A DNA stretch of 64,000 nucleotides from Wandonia haliotis (lineage in GTDB: Bacteria; Bacteroidota; Bacteroidia; Flavobacteriales_D; Crocinitomicaceae), in the NCBI RefSeq assembly GCF_039523435.1, contig NZ_BAAAFH010000022.1, positions 372,001-436,000 of the forward strand. Reading direction: 5' to 3'. This document shows positions 8,966-16,928 of the stretch, piece by piece. Both the position numbers and the translations under genes were made by a program. Numbering within the stretch: position 1 is the first letter of the stretch; every line of letters begins with the position of its first letter. A model generated the notes under the pieces. It was not told the DNA's origin. It ran no database searches and saw only the letters and a list, made by a program, of their open reading frames with translations.

Positions 8966-10771
8966 CTACATCCCATTGAAATAGGCATGGACAATCTTTG
9001 CCTTTGCCTGTCCTATTACAGAAATCAATGAGTCCAGAGAGGCTTCTCTTATTCTTTTAACCGATTTAAAATGTGTCATCAACTCTTCATACGTTTTCGG
9101 ACCGATGCCTTTTATCTCCGAAAGTTCAGATACCAATGAGTTTTTGCTTCTCTTATTCCGGTGATGTGTAATTCCAAATCGGTGGGCTTCGTTACGCATG
9201 TGCTGAATCACTTTCAGACTCTCCGAACGTTTATCCAGATACAAAGGAAGACTATCTCCTGGAAAGAATATTTCCTCCAATCGCTTGGCGATGCCTACAA
9301 CCGGAATTTTACCCCGCAAATTCAAACGCTCCAGTGCTTTCAAAGCCGATCCCAACTGTCCTTTCCCTCCGTCAATTACTACCAGTTGCGGAAAAGGCTT
9401 ATCTTCCTCCTTTAAACGTCGGTAACGTCGATAAACTGCTTCTTCCATCGAAGCAAAATCATCCGGACCTTCCACCGTTTGAATGGTAAAATGCCGGTAG
9501 TCCTTGGTGCTTGGTTTACCATCCCTGAAAACGACACAGGCAGACACAGCATTTGTTCCCTGAAAGTTGGAATTATCAAAACATTCAATATGAACCGGGA
9601 GTTCTTTCAAACGAAAATCTTTCTGGATTTGGGTTAAAATCCGGTTTTTATGCGCCTCAGGATCTTTTATCTTTTGTCTTTTTAACTTATCCATCCGGTA
9701 GGCCCTTGTATTCCGTAAGGACAAATCCAGCAGTTCCTTTTTATCTCCCCGTTGCGGAACAAAAAAACGAATCCCTTCAAGTTTTACATCCGGCAATTCT
9801 TCGACTAACACTTCTTTGGAAGGACTCTGAAAACGCTCCCGTAGCTCCGGCAAAGCAAAACCGACTACTTCTGCTGCTGTTTCATTTAACTTCTTCTTAA
9901 TTTCACTGGTGAAAGCGTGAATAATTGCCCCGGATTTTATCACCAGATAGTTGACAAAAAAAGAATCTCCATCATCCAATACTGTAAATACGTCAACTTC
10001 CGAAACGGTAGGACTTACAATCGTACTTTTACTCTTATAATTTTCCAGTAATTCGCATTTTTCTTTCAGCAATTGTGCCTCTTCAAACCGATAGGCTTCC
10101 GCTTCTTCCTGCATCAGGACTTTTATCTTGCGGATAACCGAAGAAATATTTCCTTTGAGAATATCGTGAATGTCTTCAATGTACTTGTTGTACTCCTGTA
10201 TGGTTTGTTTAGCCTCGCAGGGTCCTTTGCAATTACCAATATGATATTCCAGACAGACCTTATAATTTCTCTTCTCAATAGCATTTTGCGATAAATCTAA
10301 CCCGCACGTTCGCAAAGGATATAACCTTCTGATCAGATCCAACAGAGCGTGCATCATTCTCCCCGAAGGATAGGGACCGTAATAGCGGGAGCCATCTTTC
10401 ACTACTCTTCTGGTAGAAAATATCCGCGGGAAAGCTTCATTTTTAACGCATATCCAGGGATACGTTTTATCGTCCTTCAACTGGATATTATACCGCGGTT
10501 GATACTTTTTTATCAGGTTGTTTTCCAACAGTAAGGCATCCATTTCGGTAGCCACCACGATATATTGAATATCCCGTATTTTGCGAACCAACATCCGCGT
10601 TTTCCCGTCTAAATCCTGTTTGTTAAAATAAGAGTTAACCCGTTTTTTCAGGTTTTTCGCCTTACCGACATAAATAATTTTCCCACTCTCATCAAAATAC
10701 TGATACACTCCCGGATTTTCCGGAAGGGTTCGTAAGATTAATTCTATATATTCTGTCTTTTTATTACTCAC
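8966..10771 (-). CDS. uvrC: UvrABC system protein C (excinuclease)
   Basis: A 601-residue protein, the usual UvrC length. It makes the dual incisions in nucleotide excision repair with UvrA and UvrB. Visible domains are GIY-YIG at residues ~15-95 (NPGVYQYFDESGKIIYVGKA), a UVR motif near 205-235, the RNase H-like endonuclease (HIECFDNSNFQGTNAVSACV, VVIDGGKGQLGSA), and a C-terminal helix-hairpin-helix (LSEIKGIGPKTYEELM). It starts at GTG. A -7 box TATTTTTG ends 8 nt upstream, so the leader is only a few bases long. Confidence 0.98.
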   Translation of the reverse strand: MSNKKTEYIELILRTLPENPGVYQYFDESGKIIYVGKAKNLKKRVNSYFNKQDLDGKTRMLVRKIRDIQYIVVATEMDALLLENNLIKKYQPRYNIQLKDDKTYPWICVKNEAFPRIFSTRRVVKDGSRYYGPYPSGRMMHALLDLIRRLYPLRTCGLDLSQNAIEKRNYKVCLEYHIGNCKGPCEAKQTIQEYNKYIEDIHDILKGNISSVIRKIKVLMQEEAEAYRFEEAQLLKEKCELLENYKSKSTIVSPTVSEVDVFTVLDDGDSFFVNYLVIKSGAIIHAFTSEIKKKLNETAAEVVGFALPELRERFQSPSKEVLVEELPDVKLEGIRFFVPQRGDKKELLDLSLRNTRAYRMDKLKRQKIKDPEAHKNRILTQIQKDFRLKELPVHIECFDNSNFQGTNAVSACVVFRDGKPSTKDYRHFTIQTVEGPDDFASMEEAVYRRYRRLKEEDKPFPQLVVIDGGKGQLGSALKALERLNLRGKIPVVGIAKRLEEIFFPGDSLPLYLDKRSESLKVIQHMRNEAHRFGITHHRNKRSKNSLVSELSEIKGIGPKTYEELMTHFKSVKRIREASLDSLISVIGQAKAKIVHAYFNGM

Positions 10772-10779
10772 CTGAATTA

Positions 10780-10787
10780 CAAAAATA
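10780..10787 (-). promoter_or_regulatory. -7 box TATTTTTG of uvrC
   Basis: An exact TAnnTTTG match on the minus strand; its last base is 9 nt before the first base of the uvrC GTG codon, implying a leader of ~5 nt. Confidence 0.5.
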
Positions 10788-10867
10788 GCGGAAATCTAGA
10801 GTAATCTACGCAAAAAATGCAACTTGCCTCTCAACAATTTTATCTCATTTTCCGCTATCTTTACCAC

Positions 10868-11629
10868 ATGGATAAATTGTCTGCGGTTATTATTACCCTG
10901 AACGAAGAACGTAACATCCGTCGTTGCATTGAATCACTGATCGGTGTTGCTGATGAAGTTATTGTTCTGGATTCACTTTCAACCGACACGACAAAGGCAA
11001 TTTGTTCAGAGTATGATTTTGTCCGGTTTGAGGAACGAAAATGGGAAGGATACAGTTCCTCCAAGAATTTTGCCAACTCACTTTCTTCTTTCTCTTACAT
11101 TTTCTCTATTGATGCAGATGAAGCAGTCAGTACAGAATTGAAAACAGCCATTCTTCACGAGAAGAATCAAGGCTTTTCGGGAATTTATACCGTCAACAGA
11201 AAGACCAATTATTGCGGTACATGGATTCATCATTCGGGTTGGTATCCAGATTATAAAGTCCGTATTTTTCCAAAAGATCAAACCAAATGGGTTGGTGAAT
11301 ACGTGCACGAAGAACTGGAGTTCTCTGCGCCTTTCCAGGAGAAACTTCTTTCAGGAGATTTACATCATTACTCCTATTATGATTATACAGACCATCGGAC
11401 GCGCGCAGACAAATATTCTCTGCTTACCGCCCGTAAAATGAATGCCCGGGGAAAAAAAGCAGGAATATTCAAGCCATACCTGAGCGCATTGGGTCGGTTT
11501 ATTTCCATGTACCTGATCAAACGTGGCTTTCTGGATGGTTACGCCGGATGGAAAATAGCTACAATATCGGCTCAGTCTAATATTTTTAAGTATAAAGAAC
11601 TTCGAAGACTCAATAAAAAAGATGCTTGA
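10868..11629 (+). CDS. Glycosyltransferase family 2 (WaaE/KdtX-like)
   Basis: A 253-residue GT-A fold glycosyltransferase. The N-terminus reads LSAVIITLNEERNIRRCIES, the sugar-nucleotide metal site is IDADEAVS (residue ~80), and the C-terminal RGFLDGYAGWKIATISAQ is typical of the LPS-core WaaE/KdtX group. I start it at ATG 10868 (MDKLSAV). An in-frame ATG 17 codons earlier exists, but it would prepend a non-family sequence. Its last 8 nt overlap the next gene, a GT9 heptosyltransferase-like enzyme, so both likely add sugars to the lipopolysaccharide core at the inner membrane face. Confidence 0.92.
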   Translation: MDKLSAVIITLNEERNIRRCIESLIGVADEVIVLDSLSTDTTKAICSEYDFVRFEERKWEGYSSSKNFANSLSSFSYIFSIDADEAVSTELKTAILHEKNQGFSGIYTVNRKTNYCGTWIHHSGWYPDYKVRIFPKDQTKWVGEYVHEELEFSAPFQEKLLSGDLHHYSYYDYTDHRTRADKYSLLTARKMNARGKKAGIFKPYLSALGRFISMYLIKRGFLDGYAGWKIATISAQSNIFKYKELRRLNKKDA

Positions 11630-12632
11630 TCTTTCCTATAGAACAGTCATAATTAGCAGAACAGACAGTATTGGGGATGTGTGCCTTACATTGCCTTTAT
11701 GTGGTTATCTGAAGAAGCGTTTCAAAGGTGTTCGTATTGTTTTTCTCGGTAATACGTATACGGCTCCCATTCTGAATTGTTGCCACGACATTGATGAAGT
11801 ACTTAGTTGGAAAGAACTGGAGTCCCTCGAAGAAAGTGAACGAATAAAGGCATTCAGAAGCATACGGGCATTTGCTATTATTCATGTTTTCCCCCGAAAA
11901 GAAATTGCCCGGTTGGCAAAAAAAAGCGGCATACAACATCGTATAGGGACAAGCCATCGGTTATTTCATCTGGTTACTTGTAACCACAGAGTTAACTTCA
12001 CAAGAAAGCAGGCCAATGAACATGAATCACAATTGAATTTTCATTTGCTCCGACCATTTGGGGTCCGTACATTACCTTCGTTAGAAGAAGTTTCAGAATC
12101 GGTTCATTTTTCTACCTCATTTCCACTCCCTGAATGGCTACTTAATGAAGTAGATACTCCGCAGCCTAAAGTCATACTCCATCCCAGATCACAAGGGAGT
12201 GCTGTCGAATGGGGTGTGAACCATTTTGCCGAATTAGGAAAACAGCTAACTGAGAAGGGATACAAAGTATTCTATACAGGAACTGAAAGTGAAGCAACTT
12301 CTTTCCGTCATCTTATACCTGAAGACTGTATAGATACGAGTGGCAAACTATCGCTAGACGAATTAATCGCTCTGATTCAACAGATTGACATACTGATTGC
12401 AGCAAGTACAGGTCCTTTACACATTGCCGGATTACTAAATAAAGGAGCCATAGGATTATTTGCATCCAGACGCCCCATCCATCCCGGGCGTTGGAGACCA
12501 TTAGGCAAACACTCAACCACACTTGTTTTCGATGAAAACTGCTCTACGTGTCAGAAAGGAAGTCCCTGTAACTGTATCGAAAAAATTAGTGTGGATACCG
12601 TAGTATATGCCGCTACTGGAATAAAATATTAG
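11622..12632 (+). CDS. Glycosyltransferase family 9 (heptosyltransferase-like)
   Basis: A 336-residue protein with the ADP-heptose:LPS heptosyltransferase pattern. An N-terminal Rossmann unit (IISRTDSIGDVCLTLPLCGY) is followed by a C-terminal nucleotide-sugar site (ILHPRSQGSAVEWGVNHFAE, TGTESEA, ILIAASTGPLHIAGLL). It ends with a Cys cluster, CSTCQKGSPCNCIEKI. Bacteroidota often lack heptose, so the transferred sugar may differ. It overlaps the upstream GT2 gene by 8 nt, a sign of translational coupling within an LPS-core operon. Confidence 0.92.
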   Translation: MLDLSYRTVIISRTDSIGDVCLTLPLCGYLKKRFKGVRIVFLGNTYTAPILNCCHDIDEVLSWKELESLEESERIKAFRSIRAFAIIHVFPRKEIARLAKKSGIQHRIGTSHRLFHLVTCNHRVNFTRKQANEHESQLNFHLLRPFGVRTLPSLEEVSESVHFSTSFPLPEWLLNEVDTPQPKVILHPRSQGSAVEWGVNHFAELGKQLTEKGYKVFYTGTESEATSFRHLIPEDCIDTSGKLSLDELIALIQQIDILIAASTGPLHIAGLLNKGAIGLFASRRPIHPGRWRPLGKHSTTLVFDENCSTCQKGSPCNCIEKISVDTVVYAATGIKY

Positions 12633-12694
12633 CTCCGTTACATCCCTAAGTCTATGAACCACATCTGTGTTTGGAAACAGGAGTTTTATTCCCC

Positions 12695-12728
12695 AATAAA
12701 AAACGGCTACCTCAGATGAGATAGCCGT
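12695..12728 (-). terminator. Rho-independent terminator of the Bax-inhibitor-1 gene
   Basis: A 12-bp stem (12703-12714 with 12717-12728, one G-U pair) is followed on the minus strand by a run of six T. It sits 26 nt after the minus-strand stop at 12754. Confidence 0.8.
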
Positions 12729-12753
12729 CAACATATTTTCTACTTAAGATTTT

Positions 12754-13473
12754 TTATTCTCTTCCGAAAACTCTCAATAGAGAAAGGAACAAGTTAATGA
12801 ACAGGATGTACAACGACAATCCTCCGATCAATGCCAGTTTCTTTTTCTCCTCTCCTGCGTATTGCGGATCAGCAGCAATGTACTTCAACTTTTGCATTTC
12901 CCATGCCGTAAGACCTGTAAAGACAAAGATTCCGATAAAAGAAATCCAATATCCCATTGCTTCACTCTGCATGAAGAAGTTAACTAAACTTGCAATGAAA
13001 ATCCCAATGAAAAGCATATACATTAAGCTACCAAACTTAGACAAATCGGTCTTTGTTGTATACCCCAGTATAGCCATCCCACCGAACATACCGGCTGAAA
13101 TAAGGAAGACATTGAAAATTGTACCTAACTTATACTGTAAAAATATAGTTGCTAAACTCAACCCCATTAAGAATGAGAAACCAACAAAAAGTGCCAATAA
13201 CATGGACATACTCAATTTTGCCATTCTCATCTGCATCAAAAGCACCAATCCTAAGGGCGCAAAAGCAATCACGTAAAAAATCGGAGAAAGCCCTCCTGTT
13301 GGAGATTTAATAAATTCAACAAATCCAGTCTGAAAAACCTCTCCTACCATAAAGGCTGTCACTCCGGAAATACCAAGTGCTACAAACATGTACGTGTACA
13401 CCGAAGCAAAAAATTCCTTCGTCATTGGCTTTACGCCAACTGGTTCAGTTCTGTCTAAAATGTTTTCTAACAT
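12754..13473 (-). CDS. Bax inhibitor-1/YccA family membrane protein
   Basis: A 239-residue protein with about seven transmembrane helices. The family signature is visible: the conserved start TKEFFASVYTYMFVALGISG, the central GMFGGMAILGYTTKTDLSKF, and the C-terminal GLSLYILFINLFLSLLRVFG. Bacterial homologues (YccA, YetJ) are inner membrane proteins linked to FtsH modulation or calcium leak. The role here is not determined. ftsH is in the same window but 27 kb away. A strong terminator follows, and a weak -7 box (TATCTTTA, 13498-13505) precedes it. Confidence 0.92.
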   Translation of the reverse strand: MLENILDRTEPVGVKPMTKEFFASVYTYMFVALGISGVTAFMVGEVFQTGFVEFIKSPTGGLSPIFYVIAFAPLGLVLLMQMRMAKLSMSMLLALFVGFSFLMGLSLATIFLQYKLGTIFNVFLISAGMFGGMAILGYTTKTDLSKFGSLMYMLFIGIFIASLVNFFMQSEAMGYWISFIGIFVFTGLTAWEMQKLKYIAADPQYAGEEKKKLALIGGLSLYILFINLFLSLLRVFGRE

Positions 13474-13522
13474 TTGTATCTAAATTTTAGTTTACTGTAA
13501 AGATAACGAAATTTCTCCAGCT

Positions 13523-14134
13523 TTAGTGTAGTCTGGCCTGCACTAAATTTATAAACTCTTTTCGGGTGGAATCGTTTTCCAAAAACACTCCTGTAAACGC
13601 GCTGGAAGTCGTTACTGAATTTTGCTTTTGTACTCCTCTCATTTGCATACACATATGACTACACTCAAGAACAACCGCTACTCCTTCCGGCTGTAATGCT
13701 TCATTAATCGCGTCCCGTATTTCAAGTGTCAACCGTTCCTGAACCTGCAAACGACGAGCAAAAGCATCTACTACTCGCGGAATTTTTGATAACCCAACAA
13801 TTTTTCCTTTGGGAATGTAGGCTACGTGTGCCTTTCCGAAAAATGGTAACATGTGATGTTCACACAAAGAATATACTTCAATATCCTTTACGATCACCAT
13901 TTCAGAATAGTCCTCATTAAAAAGAGCCGATTCCAAAATTGCTTTCGGGTTCTGCTCATATCCTTGCGTCAGAAACTGCATAGCTTTCGCTGCGCGCTCC
14001 GGAGTTTTCAATAAGCCTTCTCTACCCGCATCCTCTCCTAGATCGGTAATTATCTTTTGATATGCATCCGAAATCCGGAGGGTTGTTTCCTCCTTGTTTT
14101 GTTCTTCTTTCACCAAATTATTTTTCTTTTTCAA
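13523..14134 (-). CDS. folE: GTP cyclohydrolase I
   Basis: A 203-residue enzyme converting GTP to 7,8-dihydroneopterin triphosphate, the first step of folate/tetrahydropterin and queuosine synthesis. The zinc and catalytic region YSLCEHHMLPFFGKAHVAYI is intact (Cys, two His), as is GLSKIPRVVDAFARRLQVQE and the later VLECSHMCMQMRGVQ with the second Cys. No ATG lies before the conserved core, so it must begin at TTG 14134 (MKKKNNLVK) or the GTG at 14113. It starts 16 nt after the stop of queD, which uses the folE product, so the two form a pterin operon. Confidence 0.97.
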   Translation of the reverse strand: MKKKNNLVKEEQNKEETTLRISDAYQKIITDLGEDAGREGLLKTPERAAKAMQFLTQGYEQNPKAILESALFNEDYSEMVIVKDIEVYSLCEHHMLPFFGKAHVAYIPKGKIVGLSKIPRVVDAFARRLQVQERLTLEIRDAINEALQPEGVAVVLECSHMCMQMRGVQKQNSVTTSSAFTGVFLENDSTRKEFINLVQARLH

Positions 14135-14149
14135 AAGAACAGATAAACA

Positions 14150-14581
14150 CTAATAAGGTTCCCGTCCTCCGAAATATTCTACAAAATTGTTCTCTGTTTC
14201 AATCAACCTGATTTTTGCCAGAGTCCCCCCTAAATTGGCAATCGGTCCTTCGATTTGTTCCCAGATCTTTATCGCCAGATTTTCAGTAGAAGGTAAAATT
14301 CCTTTTAAAAAGGGAACATCCAGATTCAGGTTTTTGTGATCCAACGGTTCTACAACGTACTCCTTTATCAGGTCACTCAAATCTTTCAAATCTACAACAA
14401 ATCCTGTATCCTCATGAGGCATCCCTTTTACCGTAACAATTATCTGGTAATTGTGTCCATGCCAGTTTGCATTGCTGCATTTCCCAAAAACTTCTTCGTT
14501 CTTTTCGGGAGACCATTTGTCATTATATAATTTATGGGCAGCATTAAAATGCTCTCTACGCTCTATATAAACCGTTTTCAA
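14150..14581 (-). CDS. queD: 6-carboxytetrahydropterin synthase (QueD/PTPS family)
   Basis: A 143-residue enzyme acting on dihydroneopterin triphosphate in queuosine/7-deazaguanine synthesis. Zinc ligands are visible as His in HFNAAHKLY and the pair WHGHNY. The catalytic Cys is in FGKCSNANW. The frame extends to a TTG at 14602, but a TATCTTTG promoter box covers 14601-14608, so that codon would not be transcribed. The TTG at 14581 (MKTVYIERREHFNAAH) is the likely start and matches the family N-terminus. folE follows after 15 nt. Confidence 0.93.
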   Translation of the reverse strand: MKTVYIERREHFNAAHKLYNDKWSPEKNEEVFGKCSNANWHGHNYQIIVTVKGMPHEDTGFVVDLKDLSDLIKEYVVEPLDHKNLNLDVPFLKGILPSTENLAIKIWEQIEGPIANLGGTLAKIRLIETENNFVEYFGGREPY

Positions 14582-14600
14582 CTTTCTTAAAATTTTGTGC

Positions 14601-14608
14601 AAAGATAC
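14601..14608 (-). promoter_or_regulatory. -7 box TATCTTTG of queD-folE
   Basis: An exact TAnnTTTG match on the minus strand that overlaps the first possible TTG codon of queD, which decides the start in favour of the TTG at 14581. Confidence 0.65.
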
Positions 14609-14695
14609 GAGAAAATGTAATAGGTTTCGTGAAGAAAGAAACGTTCAAACCTACGGGGCACACTTACTGAAAATCAACTTTTCAACCCATATAAA

Positions 14696-14724
14696 CAAAA
14701 AAAGCTCCGCCGAAGCGAAGCTTT
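14696..14724 (-). terminator. Terminator of tRNA-Gly
   Basis: A 10-bp stem (14701-14710/14715-14724, one G-U) with a TTCG tetraloop is followed on the minus strand by seven T. It lies 7 nt beyond the tRNA 3' end. The plus-strand side also has five T, so it may work both ways. Confidence 0.9.
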
Positions 14725-14731
14725 TTCCACG

Positions 14732-14804
14732 AGCGGGAGACGAGATTCGAACTCGCGACCCTCAGCTTGGAAGGCTGACGCTCTACCAACTGAGCTACTC
14801 CCGC
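14732..14804 (-). tRNA. tRNA-Gly (anticodon TCC)
   Basis: A complete cloverleaf of 73 nt: acceptor GCGGGAG/CTCCCGC, D-arm GCTC..GAGC, anticodon stem TCAGC/GCTGA with loop CTTCCAA (anticodon TCC, reading GGA/GGG), and T-arm with loop TTCGAAT. The discriminator base is T, as in bacterial tRNA-Gly. The CCA end is not encoded. A -7 box lies upstream and a tetraloop terminator downstream, so it is a stand-alone transcription unit. Confidence 0.97.
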
Positions 14805-14812
14805 GGACGGTG

Positions 14813-14839
14813 CAAAAGTAAAACTTTTTTTTATTCCAA
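14813..14839 (-). promoter_or_regulatory. Promoter of tRNA-Gly
   Basis: -7 box TACTTTTG at 14813-14820 (minus strand), with a TTG at 14837-14839 as -33 element, spacer 16 nt. The -7 box ends 8 nt before the mature tRNA 5' end. Confidence 0.7.
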
Positions 14840-14933
14840 CTCTATTTATGCTATGATATTTTCAGAAAGATTTCATTTTCATGGAACAGGTAAAATCTTT
14901 GAAGTGCTTCCCTTCCTTCTTTTTCTTCATCGC

Positions 14934-15458
14934 TTATCTTTTCAAGACACTTAAATAATTAATCCATGGTCCTACTTCGTTTTTGTACTGTTTGGCCATC
15001 ACTCTTGAAATTTGCCCTATGTGCCCCAAGTCATGAACTACCCATGTTGCAATTAACTGCCCGAGTGTCACTTCTCCAAATTCAGGATGAATTCCGGTCA
15101 GCTGCAGATCCTCGTCGCTGATATTCAGCGCACGTAATTCCTCCAAATTACTCGTCCTCAAAACATTGAAATCAGTCAATAATTCGGCAATTGGTCTATC
15201 CTGATCCTCCTTTAATTGAGCCAACCTGTCAAACGGTTCAAAGAGTTTGTTCCCGGAAGTACGTAATATGGTTTTAACCCGCACCATCCAGTCTGTTTTT
15301 TCTCCATACACCAAATGCCCCAATATTTCATAGGGACTCCAGGTATTTTCTCCTTCATTATTCTTTAACCAATCTTTAGACAATCTCCCGAGATAGGCTT
15401 CTAAGATCAAAGGTGTCCTTTCCAGAATTTCTACTGATTTTTGTAATTCAAACTGCAT
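14934..15458 (-). CDS. DinB-family protein (DfsB/YfiT-like four-helix bundle)
   Basis: A 174-residue protein with the DinB-like metal-binding bundle. His ligands are probably the one in EILGHLVYGE (first) and the pair in WVVHDLGHIGQISRVMAKQY. The last motif is a hallmark of the Bacteroidota DinB subgroup. Members are putative thiol-dependent metalloenzymes, but the reaction is unknown. I start it at ATG 15458, which has a purine-rich upstream stretch, rather than at a TTG eight codons earlier. It is separate from the tRNA behind it. Confidence 0.85.
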   Translation of the reverse strand: MQFELQKSVEILERTPLILEAYLGRLSKDWLKNNEGENTWSPYEILGHLVYGEKTDWMVRVKTILRTSGNKLFEPFDRLAQLKEDQDRPIAELLTDFNVLRTSNLEELRALNISDEDLQLTGIHPEFGEVTLGQLIATWVVHDLGHIGQISRVMAKQYKNEVGPWINYLSVLKR

Positions 15459-15648
15459 TTCTTCTTTTTTAAGTACTGCCAAAGACGATTTGCGCTACAA
15501 ACCTGCTTTCTGCGCTTTGCACAAGATATCATTTTTGAAGGTTCAGTCACTCAATATCTGTTATTTTATAACGTATTTCACATCTCCTTTTCCTCTTTCA
15601 TCAATTATTTTGCCGCTTCATTATCCTACTAATTTATTATGCATTCAT

Positions 15649-15656
15649 TATATTTG
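15649..15656 (+). promoter_or_regulatory. -7 box TATATTTG of the PaaI-like thioesterase
   Basis: An exact TAnnTTTG match ending 23 nt before ATG 15680. No clear -33 TTG is visible. Confidence 0.5.
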
Positions 15657-15679
15657 CAATAGATTTTACAGGCATAGTT

Positions 15680-16114
15680 ATGGAAAGTGTAAGAGATTTG
15701 ATTATCGAGACCTACAAGAGAACCAATCGGTTCGGAGATGATCTCGGCATGCAATTGAGTATTGTACAACCGGGGGAAATAGAATACAAACTAGCTGTTT
15801 CTGACAAACACATGGCTACACCCGTTGCCGCACACGGAGGAGTCATCGCTACCTTAATGGACGGAACTTTAGGTGTAGCTGCTCTTTCTCTCGTTGTCGA
15901 GCAGGGAAAAGTAGTCTCAACCATCGAATTGAAGCTTAACTTTCTTTCTCCAGCTCGTTTAGGAGATACACTAATTGCTACAGGGAAGGTAGTTCAGGCC
16001 GGAAGCCGGATTATCTATGCTGAAGGAGAAATTCGAAATCAAAAGAATGAGTTAGTTGCAAAGGGAAGTGGAACTTTTAATGCTTACCCGGCAGAAAAGG
16101 CCGGGATATTATAA
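15680..16114 (+). CDS. PaaI-family hotdog thioesterase
   Basis: A 144-residue protein with the acyl-CoA thioesterase hotdog fold. It has the active-site segment AAHGGVIATLMDGTLGVAAL (His-Gly-Gly, then Asp) and the strand ELKLNFLSPARLGDTLIATG that follows in PaaI/YdiI types. It hydrolyses a CoA thioester of unknown acyl group in the cytoplasm. A PcaF-like thiolase (16929) and a PaaY-like protein (20015) are near, but these do not form one operon. Confidence 0.88.
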   Translation: MESVRDLIIETYKRTNRFGDDLGMQLSIVQPGEIEYKLAVSDKHMATPVAAHGGVIATLMDGTLGVAALSLVVEQGKVVSTIELKLNFLSPARLGDTLIATGKVVQAGSRIIYAEGEIRNQKNELVAKGSGTFNAYPAEKAGIL

Positions 16115-16124
16115 TCCTACGTTT

Positions 16125-16667
16125 TTACGCGATTAATTTATAGCGTTTGAAAAACGCGTTCCAATCCCAGACAAAATTGGTCATCACATCATCCATTCTC
16201 TTAAGGAAAAGGGGATTAGGACATTGCATTTTCCGGAAGTAATCATCCTGATAATCATTCAGATTATACTTGTGAAAAACAGCCTTTGACATTGCGTACA
16301 ACGTATTCTTTGAAGGATGATTAACACGCGCCATGAAATGATCGTATTCTTTAACAATCTGTTTTAATTCGGATGCGGAAATACCAAATACTCCAGCAAA
16401 CTTGTCAAATATTAATTCTTCTACACGCGCTACCTGATCCGCTTCAAAATGATCTTCAAGAAACTTCAGGTTACCTGCCAGAACGATCATTGTAAATTTT
16501 CCGTTATCTGAAACATTGATTTGTGGTTGGTGTACAAATGCCGAATCCTCTTTAATCAGCCCCGCTACTTCCTCAAACCCTTTTTCAGTAACATCAAGGA
16601 TGGCGTTCACGAAAATATTCGCCACCTTCTCATCTGTCAATCTTTTCTTAATTAGGGTTCCAAACAT
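16125..16667 (-). CDS. Conserved hypothetical protein
   Basis: A 180-residue soluble protein I do not recognise. ATG 16667 is preferred over a TTG two codons earlier. It is predicted largely helical, with a short beta stretch near residues 53-68 (INVSDNGKFTMIVLAGNL). The C-terminus is rich in aromatic residues (MTNFVWDWNAFFKRYKLIA). There is no signal peptide, membrane helix or catalytic motif. A good -7 box sits 20 nt upstream, so it is a monocistronic gene convergent with the thioesterase. Confidence 0.7.
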   Translation of the reverse strand: MFGTLIKKRLTDEKVANIFVNAILDVTEKGFEEVAGLIKEDSAFVHQPQINVSDNGKFTMIVLAGNLKFLEDHFEADQVARVEELIFDKFAGVFGISASELKQIVKEYDHFMARVNHPSKNTLYAMSKAVFHKYNLNDYQDDYFRKMQCPNPLFLKRMDDVMTNFVWDWNAFFKRYKLIA

Positions 16668-16687
16668 AAACAACCTGTTTTATACTA

Positions 16688-16695
16688 CAAAAATA
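16688..16695 (-). promoter_or_regulatory. -7 box TATTTTTG
   Basis: An exact TAnnTTTG match on the minus strand, 20 nt before the ATG at 16667. Confidence 0.5.
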
Positions 16696-16928
16696 TAAGT
16701 AGTTCCGCTCCGTTTTACTACCAAAACCAATTGACTTTTCAACGAAGTTATTAACAATTTGACTATAAAGAGTTAAAAATGAATTAACTAAAATTCACAT
16801 TTTGAAACACAAAATTGTTAATTAATGATACCCAACATGTTGAAAACCTCATCATAAATGAACAGGGAAATGAAAATTTTTTATTTCAAAAACTAACCGC
16901 TAAATTCGCACATAAACAAAGCAGACAA

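Noticed and set aside
12797..13276. 159-codon plus-strand frame within the Bax-inhibitor gene
   Set aside because: Antisense shadow; the minus-strand protein is a clear BI-1 family member.
16815..16928. 38-codon N-terminal extension of the thiolase
   Set aside because: The extension matches no thiolase N-terminus and a near -7 box at 16901-16908 lies inside it.
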